Below, piece by piece: positions 35,975 to 46,529 of a DNA stretch of 64,000 nucleotides. The notes under the pieces were generated by a model, which saw only the letters and a program-made list of their open reading frames with translations, did no database searches and was not told where the DNA came from. Numbering within the stretch: the stretch's first letter is position 1; every line of letters begins with the position of its first letter. Both the position numbers and the translations under genes were made by a program. The DNA comes from Owenia fusiformis (lineage: Eukaryota > Annelida > Polychaeta > Sabellida > Oweniidae), in assembly GCA_903813345.2 (NCBI GenBank), contig CAIIXF020000009.1, positions 5,510,030 to 5,574,029 on the forward strand. The letters run 5' to 3'.

Positions 35975-36525
35975 GTTCCAAATGATCACTTTTTGAAAAA
36001 AGTATCAATTTCTTCCCTAGTCACTAGTGAAGAAAACACTTCAATTCTTCCACGATCACTAAGTCATTGCTTATTATAAAAGTCATATCAAAAATTGAAT
36101 AAAAACAGCTTATAATTCTGCCCCCTGGAGTACCCACTTTTTGCTGATAGCACAAAAATCAAAATCAATAAAGAAATACTGAAGAAAATAATACCTCCAA
36201 TAGAGGTGTGTCCTGGGGGAGGGGAGTAAACCCTCAATGAACAAGACACATGAAAAACCTTCAAAATGGCAAGCTGGCTGCCCAAAAGTGAATCAGCTGT
36301 AGAACTATATCCCGCCGATTGTGTGACAAAAGATCGCTTTGAAAAAATCGGCCATGCATTTTTAAAAGCCATGTCAGAACCCCATTTTCATTTGAAGATA
36401 TGATTAAAATTAAAAACCTCAGTTATTGCCATATGCTCACCGTTGAAAGGTGATTTGGTATGACGATCATTTAATATACGGTTGACATAACAGACAAGGC
36501 ATTGTCATGGAAAGTGGCATCACCT

Positions 36526-36628
36526 GCCATTTGTAACAGACGGCAACCGTAGAACACCAGACACCGACCACCGTCTACAAAAAGACTATAACAATATATC
36601 ACCACTTCTGGTGGTAACATCAAAATGG
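36526..36628 (-). repeat. dispersed repeat R3, copy 2 (fragment)
   Basis: GTAACAGACGGCAACCG ... ACCACCGTCTACAAAAA ... TATCACCACTTCTGGTGGTA matches the end of the R3 family. Confidence 0.65.
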
Positions 36629-36992
36629 TACACAAGATTGTTAATGTGCATACAACCGCTCTAGTGTAGAATACAGGCTCTACATGTTTACACTAGCAAT
36701 AGAATCAAATGAATGTTCCATTAAATCAAGCCTAATGCCATGTATGGCATATGTAACGATTATGATTGTTATACATGCGGTTATTTTCTTGGAACAAATC
36801 GAAACAGCTAAAATAAGAGATTCAGGATTTTCCACACTGGAATATTTTTCAATAATTATCTAGATGATAGTATCATCTAAGATTATTAAAATACTTATCA
36901 GCAACAGTGGCGGGGTTTAACGTCAAATTCAAAACTAAAGCAATATTTAACTGTCCATTCTAGTCTAATTTTCCGAATATTCCTATTATCTA

Positions 36993-38073
36993 CGAGGGGT
37001 GATCAATAAGTAATGGACGCTTTTTTGCACAGATGCTTTTTATCAACCAATCCCTTCGATTTTCTTACCAGTGATACATCATTCAATTATCTGTCAACTC
37101 TGAAGATTTGAAGACAATATATATATTACATGTTGATATATCCTTATTTCCGTGAAGGAGGTACAGGTACCCCGGGACCGACATTTACGTCACATATTCT
37201 GAAGCTATTATAGATTGTTTAACATGCAATGCAGTTGAATGCAGGCTGAACAAAAACATTAGGTCATGAATTACCCCATTTTGTTATGCCTAATAGTTGA
37301 TTTTGAATATTTTATCATCACTATGTGGTATTCATGCCACATTCATTCCGCAGGGCCCTCTAAAAAGGTTCCATCAAGTGCTACATGTTCACAATTCCCC
37401 ATCCTCTTAACTCAAGATTGTGAGACAAGGCTGAATCCATTCTCTGACATGGTAGCAAGATGCAGTTGCACGGGTTGTTTTATTTCATCAATGTCAATAA
37501 ACCTGCATCCTTTTTCTATAGAAATAAGTAGTATAGAAATAAACAAGTCACATGTGAGCAGATCTGGACAATATGGTGCATTGGCCAAGGGCTCAATTTT
37601 GAGGTCCAGGGATATTGTTTTCTGAACATTTTGAGATCTGTGGGCAAGTGCATTGTCCATATGGAGTAGGGTGTTCCCTTCTCTCCCCACCCCTTTCTTC
37701 CACAATGCTTTCTCAAATTGACCTGCAAACCCCTTCCATACAACACTCTGACATTACAATACTTTCTATTCATGTGTTAACAGTCAGCAAAAAATGTAAA
37801 CAACACAAAACTTGTTGCATATAAAACGTTCAAATCTAACTGAAATTTACAAACTGGCTAAAAACTGAATATGTGACGTAAATGTCGGTCCCGGGGTACC
37901 TGTACCTCCTTCACGGAAATAAGGATATATCAATATGTATTATATATTTTGTCTTCAAATCTTCAGAATTGATAGATAATTGAATGATGTATGACTTGTA
38001 GGAAAATCAAAGGGATTGGTCTATAAAAAGTATCTGTGTAAAAAAGCGTCCATTACTTATTGATCACCCCTCG
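36993..38073. mobile_element. mariner-type element with 205-bp inverted ends
   Basis: 1081 bp flanked by TA (36991-36992, 38074-38075). Ends begin CGAGGGGTGATCAATAAGTA. The arms (36993-37197 and 37870-38073) pair along their length and end in a GC-rich GGTACAGGTACCCCGGGACC segment. A degraded transposase piece fills the middle on the minus strand. Confidence 0.9.
37412..37705 (-). pseudogene. mariner transposase fragment
   Basis: 97 codons include LLHMDNALAHRSQNVQKT and IEPLANAPYCPDLLTCDLF. These correspond to the H-x-DNA and PYSPDLAP-D-LF blocks around the second and third catalytic acidic residues of mariner transposases. The N-terminal DNA-binding domain and first catalytic aspartate are absent, and several motif residues are altered (YCPDLLTC for the usual YSPDLAPC). 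It cannot be active. Confidence 0.85.
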
Positions 38074-38379
38074 TATAATTAATAAAATAATCATTTATGT
38101 CACTTGTCTTTATTTAAATAAGCAGAACGACCATATAAACATGAAAAGAAATGCAGAAAAGACTGTGGATCCCACACTATATGATGTTTTTCATAATGTA
38201 TTAACGCTACATCTATTATTGTGCATGGTAGTTTGGAACTGGCACAGCGTGACATCTATCAACGGTGCTAAATTATTTTCGAAGTTGATCGAGGGAGGTT
38301 GTTATCACATTTATACTATGGTTAGAGCAATATCAGGTATATAATAGCAAGTGATAAATCACATATTTGGGACAGGGAT

Positions 38380-39180
38380 GATATCGGGATTAAAAGGATG
38401 ATATCAGGATGATATTGATATCATCTCGGTGTAAAAGAAATTATGGTCCCCTGGGGATTATGGTCCCCTTTCCTTACGGCCCTTACTGGCCCTAACTGTG
38501 TATAAATAATAAGGAAAATATTTGTAATTAGGTCACCATGTAAATAAATAGAGAGTAGGACCAAAATTTGATAGGACCACCTACCCTTTAACACCGGGTA
38601 AATTAAAAATTACATGTTTTCGAAATTTTTCATATTTTAAAATTTTTTCGTTTTTCTAAAATTTACATTTTCCAAAAATTTAATTTTTCAAATATTTTTT
38701 TGGGTTAGAAATAAATTTCATTTTCAATTTTTTAAGTGTTATAATTTTCTTGCCCTTAAAATTCTAAATGTAACATTTCCAAGACTCAATCATTTTTTCT
38801 CATTCAACAGAAGATGTTAGGTAGATATTGCTCTTGACCATGCTATAAAGTCGTTATATTCACCTGTCGGGATCACTGCGTTCCCTCGGGAAATATTGAT
38901 ATTATCCTGGTGATATTCCCCATATCAAATCCCTCCCGGTGAATAACTTATTTTTAACCCATGGTTACGAGGACATAGATCGAATATCATGTGAAGATAT
39001 ATTTGATATGTGGATCAAGATATCATATTTTAGCAAAAAATCCCAAACAATCGAGTATGAATTTTTTCATAATTTTTTTAAAAATCTTTTTAAAAACATT
39101 TAAATTAAAAAAAAATTCAATTTTCTTTCGCTAACCAGGAAGTTCATCCTTTTTGTTACATTGACAAAGTCAAAAAAGGT
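38380..39180. repeat. dispersed AT-rich repeat R4, copy 1
   Basis: Includes TTCCCTCGGGAAATATTGAT, CATATCAAATCCCTCCCGGT and ATCATATTTTAGCAAAAAAT. These blocks recur around 55395-55490 and 56010-56160 inside the 3-kb element there. Confidence 0.55.
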
Positions 39181-39758
39181 TTCATTGTCTCATTAATTTG
39201 TTTATAATGTTGTAATGTGATCAGATACTATAACAACTTTCAACCCAAGGAAGGGTCGCAACCTTAACCACGAGTTACTGATGACGTCCCAGCGCAAAGA
39301 CATGGTCTTGCATTGCAAAATTATAGGGGTACCATTATGTAGCGGATGTCATTTTTATCCCATGGTTGCTGTTTTTGTATGAGCACATACAAGTGGTTAT
39401 TTGGCGCCAAATTCAAAACTAATGAAAAAATCGTATCCGGTGGATATTATTTGTAAGACGTCATATGAGTCGGATACGATATTTTAGTTGCGCATACCAA
39501 AATTACCCCATATTTATTTAGCATCCATCGGATAAATAGTAAATTTGTCCGTCTGCCACCTTGTCTTTTGTTTAGTTCAGTGCTGAAATAGTTGTGACGG
39601 GAATCCCTGGAGCGGGATGTATAGCCATCGTACGTCCCGGATAATGTCAACTGCGGGACATACGAAATATATTTGCCAAGATATCGAATATATTCCCGGT
39701 TAGTATGTCCAGCTGGAACCTCATCAGGTATGGAATACATAGAGATTATCCTATATGA

Positions 39759-39872
39759 GGTTCCGGATATTGGGATTATCCCGAGGCCAATATAATATAT
39801 CTGCCCGAGGGCCGTAGGTCCCGAGGGTAGATATATTATATTGGCCAAGGGATAATCCAAATATCCTGAACC
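39759..39872. repeat. 114-bp near-perfect palindrome
   Basis: Arms of about 55 bp (GGATTATCCCGAGGCCAATA ... TATTGGCCAAGGGATAATCC) meet at a 4-base centre, GTAG. The 137-codon minus-strand frame over it (39447-39860) is a consequence of the palindrome. Confidence 0.9.
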
Positions 39873-40162
39873 GACTATAAGATGATCTGTTTATCCCATA
39901 CCAATCACATTGTTCAATAGGCCAAAGTTCAGAAACTTTGCAACCAACCGTGGAATTATTTTAAAATATTCATGTCCAGTTTTGTATTCTTGTCCGGAGC
40001 CGGATTTTCCTGTTCAAATCTTTGATAATTAACGGGGCATACTGCTCCTTCCCTTCTTTAAAGCATCAAACAGATCGCGATTGTCTGCGTTTTTCTCCAT
40101 TGTCGTTTACAGTATGCGAACGTTACAGAAAAGAACCAATACGGGAACAGCGATTATGACAT

Positions 40163-40212
40163 AGCGGGCAGATATAGTCTCGGAGCGGGACGTAAAGCTA
40201 TATCTGCCCGCT
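40163..40212. repeat. hairpin with 15-bp perfect stem
   Basis: AGCGGGCAGATATAG and CTATATCTGCCCGCT separated by 20 bases (GTCTCGGAGCGGGACGTAAAG region). Confidence 0.85.
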
Positions 40213-40385
40213 GATGAAAATATATGTTTTTACAAACCGGCTTTATGTACCCGTAACACGTCCAAGTATGGGATAAAAAAGAATATCACTGAGGATATGA
40301 ATAGATATATGGGTATCAATCAACTCTCATCGTTGGCTAGAATATAATTTGTGCTTCAGAGTCCAGTCTACAGTCTTTCATTAAC

Positions 40386-40450
40386 TCCCCATTCCCCTCT
40401 CTCTCTCTCTGTCCGCTCCCTCCCTCTCCCCCTCTCTCCCCTTTTTTTCG
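40386..40450. repeat. CT-rich low-complexity tract
   Basis: Polypyrimidine run of CTCTCTCT, CCCTCCCTC and TTTTTTT blocks on the plus strand. Confidence 0.85.
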
Positions 40451-41247
40451 CCACACTCGTTTCCTTCCCCAGTACTGGAGCGGGAAATATATCCAGGGAA
40501 TGGTGATCGGAGATGATATAAGATTATTGCAAGCATTTTTGAAATCACAGATTGTGCTAATGGCAAATAATAATACACTATTTATGACTTTTTATGTAGC
40601 TTTTCAGTTTATTAAATGTTTCTATGACCCGTCACGCTCCGATGAATACGCCATAATGATGAACAATTCCTCAAGTGAGAAAAAACGAATGTTTGTATTG
40701 AATGTTTAAGAAGGCTCTATTCTTTATTGTAATTATTGCTTGCTGTGATAATAAAAAAATGTCTATGATAAAATTGTTCTGTGACTAATATCCGTAGTGT
40801 TAACATTTCTACCTTTTTCTAAGGGGGCAACTGGAGTGTTGCCTCGTAACTGATTCCCATTTTCATTAGAATGATTATTATTTACTCGAAAATAGGAATT
40901 AACATAACATATAGAAGTAATGATATATACATGTAGTATTACGACCGTAGTGTTACCGAGGGAATGCTTACGGTTTCTTGAACTGGAAATAAAAAGTATT
41001 TCATGTACTGATATAAGACAAGGCGTATTTAAAATATTGTAATTCGAAAATATTGAGTTCGACTCAGAACCCTTAAAGTGTGTGCGTAACTATAGAGTGC
41101 GCTGGTGTCCGTACTTGGGGACTATAAATAGGCTCAACCAAAGTTTGGCTCAGATAGTGAGAGGACGGTCGAAATACATGCTAAACAATAATCCATATGT
41201 TTGCAAGTCTCGGTGTACACTCACAACCCAAAAATATAAAACAAATA

Positions 41248-41319
41248 TATTCCTTCGGGAATCGAACCCGCGACCTGGTGCACATGAGACGACGATTCTG
41301 CCATTAGACCAACAGGTCA
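41248..41319 (-). repeat. tRNA-derived SINE head or tRNA pseudogene
   Basis: On the minus strand the pol III A box TGGTCTAATGG (41311-41301) and B box GGTTCGATTCC (41268-41258) are both perfect and 31-35 bases apart. The T arm folds (CGGG-TTCGATT-CCCG) and the anticodon loop reads CTCATGT, a Met-like CAT. The acceptor stem does not pair (GACCTG against AAGGAAT), so it is not a functional tRNA. A SINE body would run leftwards to about 41080. Confidence 0.7.
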
Positions 41320-41329
41320 TTTAACATTA

Positions 41330-43685
41330 CGGAAGCAATAACACAGTAAAGTCACACACATTTAGGAAAACCAAGAATTATTTTGCATTGCCCGAAATAT
41401 TCAATACATACACCCCTTCAAAACAAATAAACCCTTCTAATCTGAAAATGTAAACACTTTGGTCGACGTAGCTGATTTTATCATGTCCCTTTAAGACCAA
41501 TAGAACATACCATAAAACGTTCAGCATAGAGCATTCTGATACTCATGCCTCGTCTGAGAAAAATGACATATCAAGACAGATTTATCTTTATGGGTTAGAG
41601 GCAAATCTTTAGAGGTTAAAGGACAATTAGTCAAGGAAGAGCAGTAGGCCCTCCTTTATTGATAATGTTCTCCGCTAAATAAAGGTTAATATCTCAAAAC
41701 GTATTGAGACCCATTTTGAGCAAAACGAGCATAATTTAAGCATTTGTCATTCTAATATAAAAGTGATTTATTTGTAGCATTTATCTTATTAATACATCAG
41801 AAACAATACAAAACGTCGATACACTGATTACATAATATTTTGGTATTGATAAGAAAACTAACCTCAAACTTAAAGCTTAGAAACCTAAATCATATATTTA
41901 AAATCATTTTGTATTATTTTCTGTTGGATTGTGTACTCCAACTTGTGAAAAATTGGGTTTTTATTTTTTGGTAATTTTTTGACCTCTGTTAATGGTAGGC
42001 ATGTTCAGCCTAAAAGCCGGAAGTATATTAAACGGTTATAATAAATATCACTAGGGAACATATGTAGGTATGTTAATATTAGGTCAAATATCGCTGCGCT
42101 ATAGTTTGCTACCAGCTCCTTTATTAGACGTCCTAGAGATTTCATACCATGGACTTGTTCTCGAGCTTTAAATTTAAATATAGCATTTTAAGGGAAGGTA
42201 AAATTGGGTAAATGTTCAGACCACGTAATAGACTTCTCACAATACCATCGAACAATACCATTGGACTGGAATAGTTTCCCTCATGTGGCATATCCACGTC
42301 TATGCAGACTCCTACAATAATTTTATCACAGGGGTCATCAGTTATCGATCGTGCGTATGTGTTACCATGATAAGGCTTACTGTCCAAATAGACAAGAGCA
42401 GGACGGGCTATGGGTTGCTGATCCATATTTATTTTGTTCAGATTTCCCGAGCACTGTACTATCCCGTAAAACAATTAATTCCAAACGCTTCATTAAGTTA
42501 CGGTTATGAAAAATACACAATCGATAATTTGGTCGCTGCACATTCAAGTTTCTATTAATTGAAGACAGTGTATGAACTGGCATATAAATGTATTATAAAG
42601 TGAGAATATATCAGGTTTATTTCGAAACAAAATTGGGTTGCACATGCTTTCGGAATAGGTCGGTAATTTCAAGAGTAATAATCGTCTAATTTAAGGTGGA
42701 AGTATAATTTTCTAAACAAAATGAACACGTAATCAGTCTGTTTTTGGGTCATAAATGTCCAGCCTCTTGAAATGGAGGATAAAAATTAAGTCTCAAACAT
42801 CGGGTCACGATATTTGGACTCCAGCCGAATTTGGCCGGAGATGCTTATACCGCAGCCGAACATTGCCGAAGATGCTTCAAGGAATTTGATTGGTTCATTG
42901 AAAAGTATTGATCAATCTGAGCTTAAATATATATTCTATTGATTACATCGACGCCGTGTGAAATAATAAAAAAAGTTATAAAATGTTCGAACATGAGGCC
43001 CGTGCTCGGAGGATAATGGGTATAAACCGACAAAGATAAGTCGCGAAATTAGGCCGCTAAACGTAACCGATCTGGCGAAGAGACATTCAATGTCGGATCG
43101 GGGGCCAATTTTTTTTCCATTATAGGCCTTGTTTTTTAAAACTCCTGACCATTTTCAATAGCCAGTCACGTGGTCATTGGCATTTAATGCTACTCCTCCG
43201 TCCACCGGACATCGTTCAACGTAACTGTTACTCAAGAAAGTCCAATTCCAATTTTGCGCCAAGGGTGTACTGGAGATGATAAAATAAGTCAAACGTCAAT
43301 TTGATCAATTTCCTAATGAAGGCATCATCGGAAAAGAAGAAAGCCGATGACAATTATATCTGAAATTAAAGCTTAACAAATGCCCGTAAGGTGTCGAAAG
43401 TATGGCAAGCGAACAAGTGCTTCGCTTAATCTCAATGATATCAACAAAGTAAAAGAGAATTTTGCAAAAGATAATGTCATTTATTAGTTTGTGTATGCAT
43501 AGTAAGAATATATCAGAAGGTACCAAGGGTGATTTGCATCAACTTAATCCTCACAACGAGGTCTTTCTACTTTCATTGAACAGATAAATATGTTTTAGAA
43601 GTAGATATACAGTGACACGTATTGGCACCAGCTGACTTGAGCTATAATTTCCATTTTCATCGGTTCTATAATTTAGCGTATTCAC
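41330..43685. other. intergenic, nothing recognised
   Basis: The 110-codon frame at 42142-42474 (minus) has no recognisable domain, and frames of this size are expected by chance here. Confidence 0.4.
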
Positions 43686-43689
43686 GGGA

Positions 43690-43815
43690 TTCCATCAAAA
43701 GATTTTTCCGGTTTGAGGAGCATCCTGTTTCTCATAAAACACTAAAAAACGTCCACAAATTATTTTAATTCATATTTTTGTTATAAATACCGAAGAAAAA
43801 AGTAAAAGCTATTGA
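43690..43815. repeat. single-arm fragment of the foldback family
   Basis: AAGATTTTTCCGG ... GGAGCATCCTG ... CATAAAACACTAAAAAACGT resembles one arm of the 35452-35974 element. Confidence 0.6.
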
Positions 43816-44205
43816 GCTAAAAGCTATTTTCATTATGACAGGAAAGGCCAACTAATCGACGACCGTACGGCGACCGTAGTTTCATAAATCGATGTAGAAT
43901 TTACATCGTAGAATTTATCCAGAATGTTTTATCCTGCATAATTCTCTCGATTCTGGGAAGCTACGGTCACCGTACGGTTGGCATAGATCAAATGTGACTG
44001 CAGGTGTTAGATTATAAACATAACATGTTTTTATGTAAACAGGGTGGTCAAAAATATAACACCAGCGTTTTAAGATACATATGACATGATATATATCAAA
44101 CCATGCTATGTATTATATATCATTTTAAGGATAAATCATTTTCCAAAAATATGACACCATTTGATTGAAAAACATTTGTTTTCTTGTGGAGTTAGAGGCT
44201 AAAAT

Positions 44206-44457
44206 TGACACGAGGGGTGTCATGAGCGATTGTTCAAAATCAAAAATAAAAATTCATTATTTCCCTCAATATTTCAGTCAAAGCTGCTTGACTTGATCAT
44301 TTATTAATTTTTTAATTAAAAAGATATTGGCGAGTTTAGCACCAAACTTGTATAAAAGTACCTCTTTTAAAGGTAAAAAATTTCCCTGCATTTTCCACCA
44401 TTTTGAAATCAACAGTGAATAATTTTTTGGTCGCTTGTGACACACCTTGTGTCACGA
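44206..44457. mobile_element. possible short MITE with 24-bp inverted ends
   Basis: TGACACGAGGGGTGTCATGA and the reverse complement of TTGTGACACACCTTGTGTCA pair with few mismatches. No clear target duplication was found. A TATAAAAG sequence lies within it at about 44350. Confidence 0.45.
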
Positions 44458-44500
44458 GCGTACATACATACATACATTGTACATACAAACATCAATAAAC

Positions 44501-44647
44501 ATGGGTATTGGTTTTTGGCTCCTCCTATATATTGTATGTGCATATGCTATCCCCTGTAGAAATCATTATAAAGATAGAGCCTCTGGTCTGACCCTTTGCA
44601 TTCATTTGACTGCACTTCTAAGAGAGAGCTTCGTAGTTTATAACTAG
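44501..44647 (+). CDS. candidate 48-residue secreted peptide
   Basis: The first ATG downstream of a TATAAAAG box (about 44350) opens MGIGFWLLLYIVCAYA, a plausible signal peptide. A 32-residue tail with two cysteines (IPCRNHYKDRASGLTLC...) follows, then a stop. Start context AAACATGG is good and an AATAAA follows at about 44781. It has no recognised family, and the promoter-like sequence may simply be part of a MITE. A chance frame is quite possible. Confidence 0.27.
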   Translation: MGIGFWLLLYIVCAYAIPCRNHYKDRASGLTLCIHLTALLRESFVVYN

Positions 44648-45630
44648 AATCTGCGCGTAGGGTACCTCTGATCCCCCTATTTAGTGCCATGTCTGACAGC
44701 AAGGTATAATTGATACCCTACTTACGGAAAACAATACGCTAAAACACAACTCGGACATCAGCATAAAACCTAGTATTGTCAATAAACAAATAGAAAATTA
44801 CCCCAGTCCATTGTATAAAGAATAATGTCCATGATTTGTTCAAGTAATAACCAACAAATCCACTTTTCTTGAATGATCATTTGTTTCCATTAAGTGATAC
44901 TCATTGATGGGAACATTACAACGTACTCTGGATTTCGTAAACAACCACGTTCCTATGAATTGCTGTATGTCAATTTCACTAATTCCCCAGATACATACTA
45001 ACGATACACTGCTAGTATTTTTCATTGTTGCCTCAAAATTATCTCCATATTTATAAGTAGCGAGGGAAAATTGAAATTACTTACCTAAGATCCTTAATAT
45101 CAGTTATAACTTATAATATCCCTTAGAGCTACTGGTTAGTATGAATTAAGGATTTAAGCCCTGGACTCGGGGCAATGTGGAATGACCATTCCTGAAGACG
45201 CTGCTTTCTAAATTTTGCCAAAGACGCGGAGCATAGAGTGTTGATTTTAGGAGTTGTTTGCCTGAAAGGAATGGTCATTACACACTGCATTGAGTCTCGG
45301 GCTAAAATTTATTCTCACACATTGCAAAATATTTTCAACAAAATCATCTAAAAGATAAGAAATCACGAAAAGAACATATTTTCAATGAAACTTTTTGCAA
45401 GGGTCAAGTTGGCAAGTTAACTAGTGACCTTGAGTTGGTTATAGGTTATATAATGGGATGCAGTTATGTGAAATAGCGTCTTCGGATTGGATTGAATTGA
45501 CACATCTTGCCTAGATACGTGTGGTTTGACAAATAACTAATAACTTAACAAGTACTATGTTTAGACTGACTTCAGTCAGCTACGAGTTCCCAGAAAATTC
45601 CAGAGAACACATTAATTTAATTTGTGTTTT

Positions 45631-46526
45631 TATATCACCACCAAAAGTAGTGACATGTTGCTATGGTCACCGACTTTTTATGACGGCGTTCAGCGGTTGC
45701 CGTCCGGCAGTCGCAGTTGGCGTTCGACGTCTGTAACAAAGGACGATTCTCGGTTTGGAGAACAGTCTCCTGGGCTAATAATTTGTTCATGAAAAATATA
45801 GAAATATTACCCAAATTAAACTATGAATATTCAAAAGAGGACATTTAAATCTACAAGATGTAAAAATAACAAATTGGTCTGAAGCAGGGATAACGCTCAA
45901 TTAGACCGATTCAATAAAATACAAGTCTCGATTTGGGGAAATAAGTTCATCATTGTACTGCGCTAATATTTTTTTGCGAAAAATCTGGAAATATTACCCA
46001 AATTAAATTATGACTATTCAAAAGAGGACATTCAAATCTATATTATGTAAAAAAAATCAAAATTGTCCGAAGCAGGGATAATGCTCATTTAGATTGATGA
46101 ACTTCGTTCTCCAAACCGAGAATCGTCCTTTGGACATTTTCCAATAACTTTACGAGCACTGCTTAGGCTGATCATGACTTCAACTGTTTTGAAAATCATC
46201 AGTAAGTTTTCAGAAGTTCAAATCTGGCTTTAGATTTGATATTTGACCTTCAATGACCTTCTCAAGGTCAAAAAATTGAAAATGAAAAAAATACTCTTGT
46301 ACTTGCTTCAAATTGACCGATGTTTTTAAATCATCTACAAGTTTTTAGAAGTATAAATATGACTTTAGATTTGAGATTTAACCTTCAATGACCTCCTCAT
46401 GGTTATGAAGGTCAAAAAAGTATTTTTCAACTTGTTTCAAATAATTGATCATTTTTTTCATGATCCGCTGCAATTTCTCAGAAGTTTAAATTTGGGGTCA
46501 CAATATTGTGAGCAAATGGGTGGTGA
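45631..46526 (+). repeat. dispersed repeat R3, copy 3 (fullest copy)
   Basis: Begins TATATCACCACCAAAAGTAG, holds the GC-rich CGGCGTTCAGCGGTTGCCGT segment and GACCTTCAATGACCTTCTCA blocks, and ends GGGTGGTGACATTATG. The ends are short inverted repeats (ATCACCACC / GGTGGTGA), so this may be a complete non-autonomous element of about 0.9 kb. Confidence 0.65.
45770..46140. repeat. diverged tandem duplication inside R3
   Basis: AGAAATATTACCCAAATTAA ... TATTCAAAAGAGGACATT ... CTGAAGCAGGGATAA occurs twice about 185 bases apart. Confidence 0.85.
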
Positions 46527-46529
46527 CAT

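Noticed and set aside
37266-37625. 119-codon plus-strand frame
   Set aside because: Antisense shadow of the mariner transposase fragment.
39447-39860. 137-codon minus-strand frame
   Set aside because: Spans a 114-bp palindrome; no domain, signal peptide or splice context.
41248-41319. Functional tRNA gene
   Set aside because: A and B boxes are intact, but the acceptor and anticodon stems do not pair.
42142-42474. 110-codon minus-strand frame
   Set aside because: Looks superficially protein-like, but several frames of this size are expected by chance in 64 kb of AT-rich DNA, and no motif or splice site supports it.
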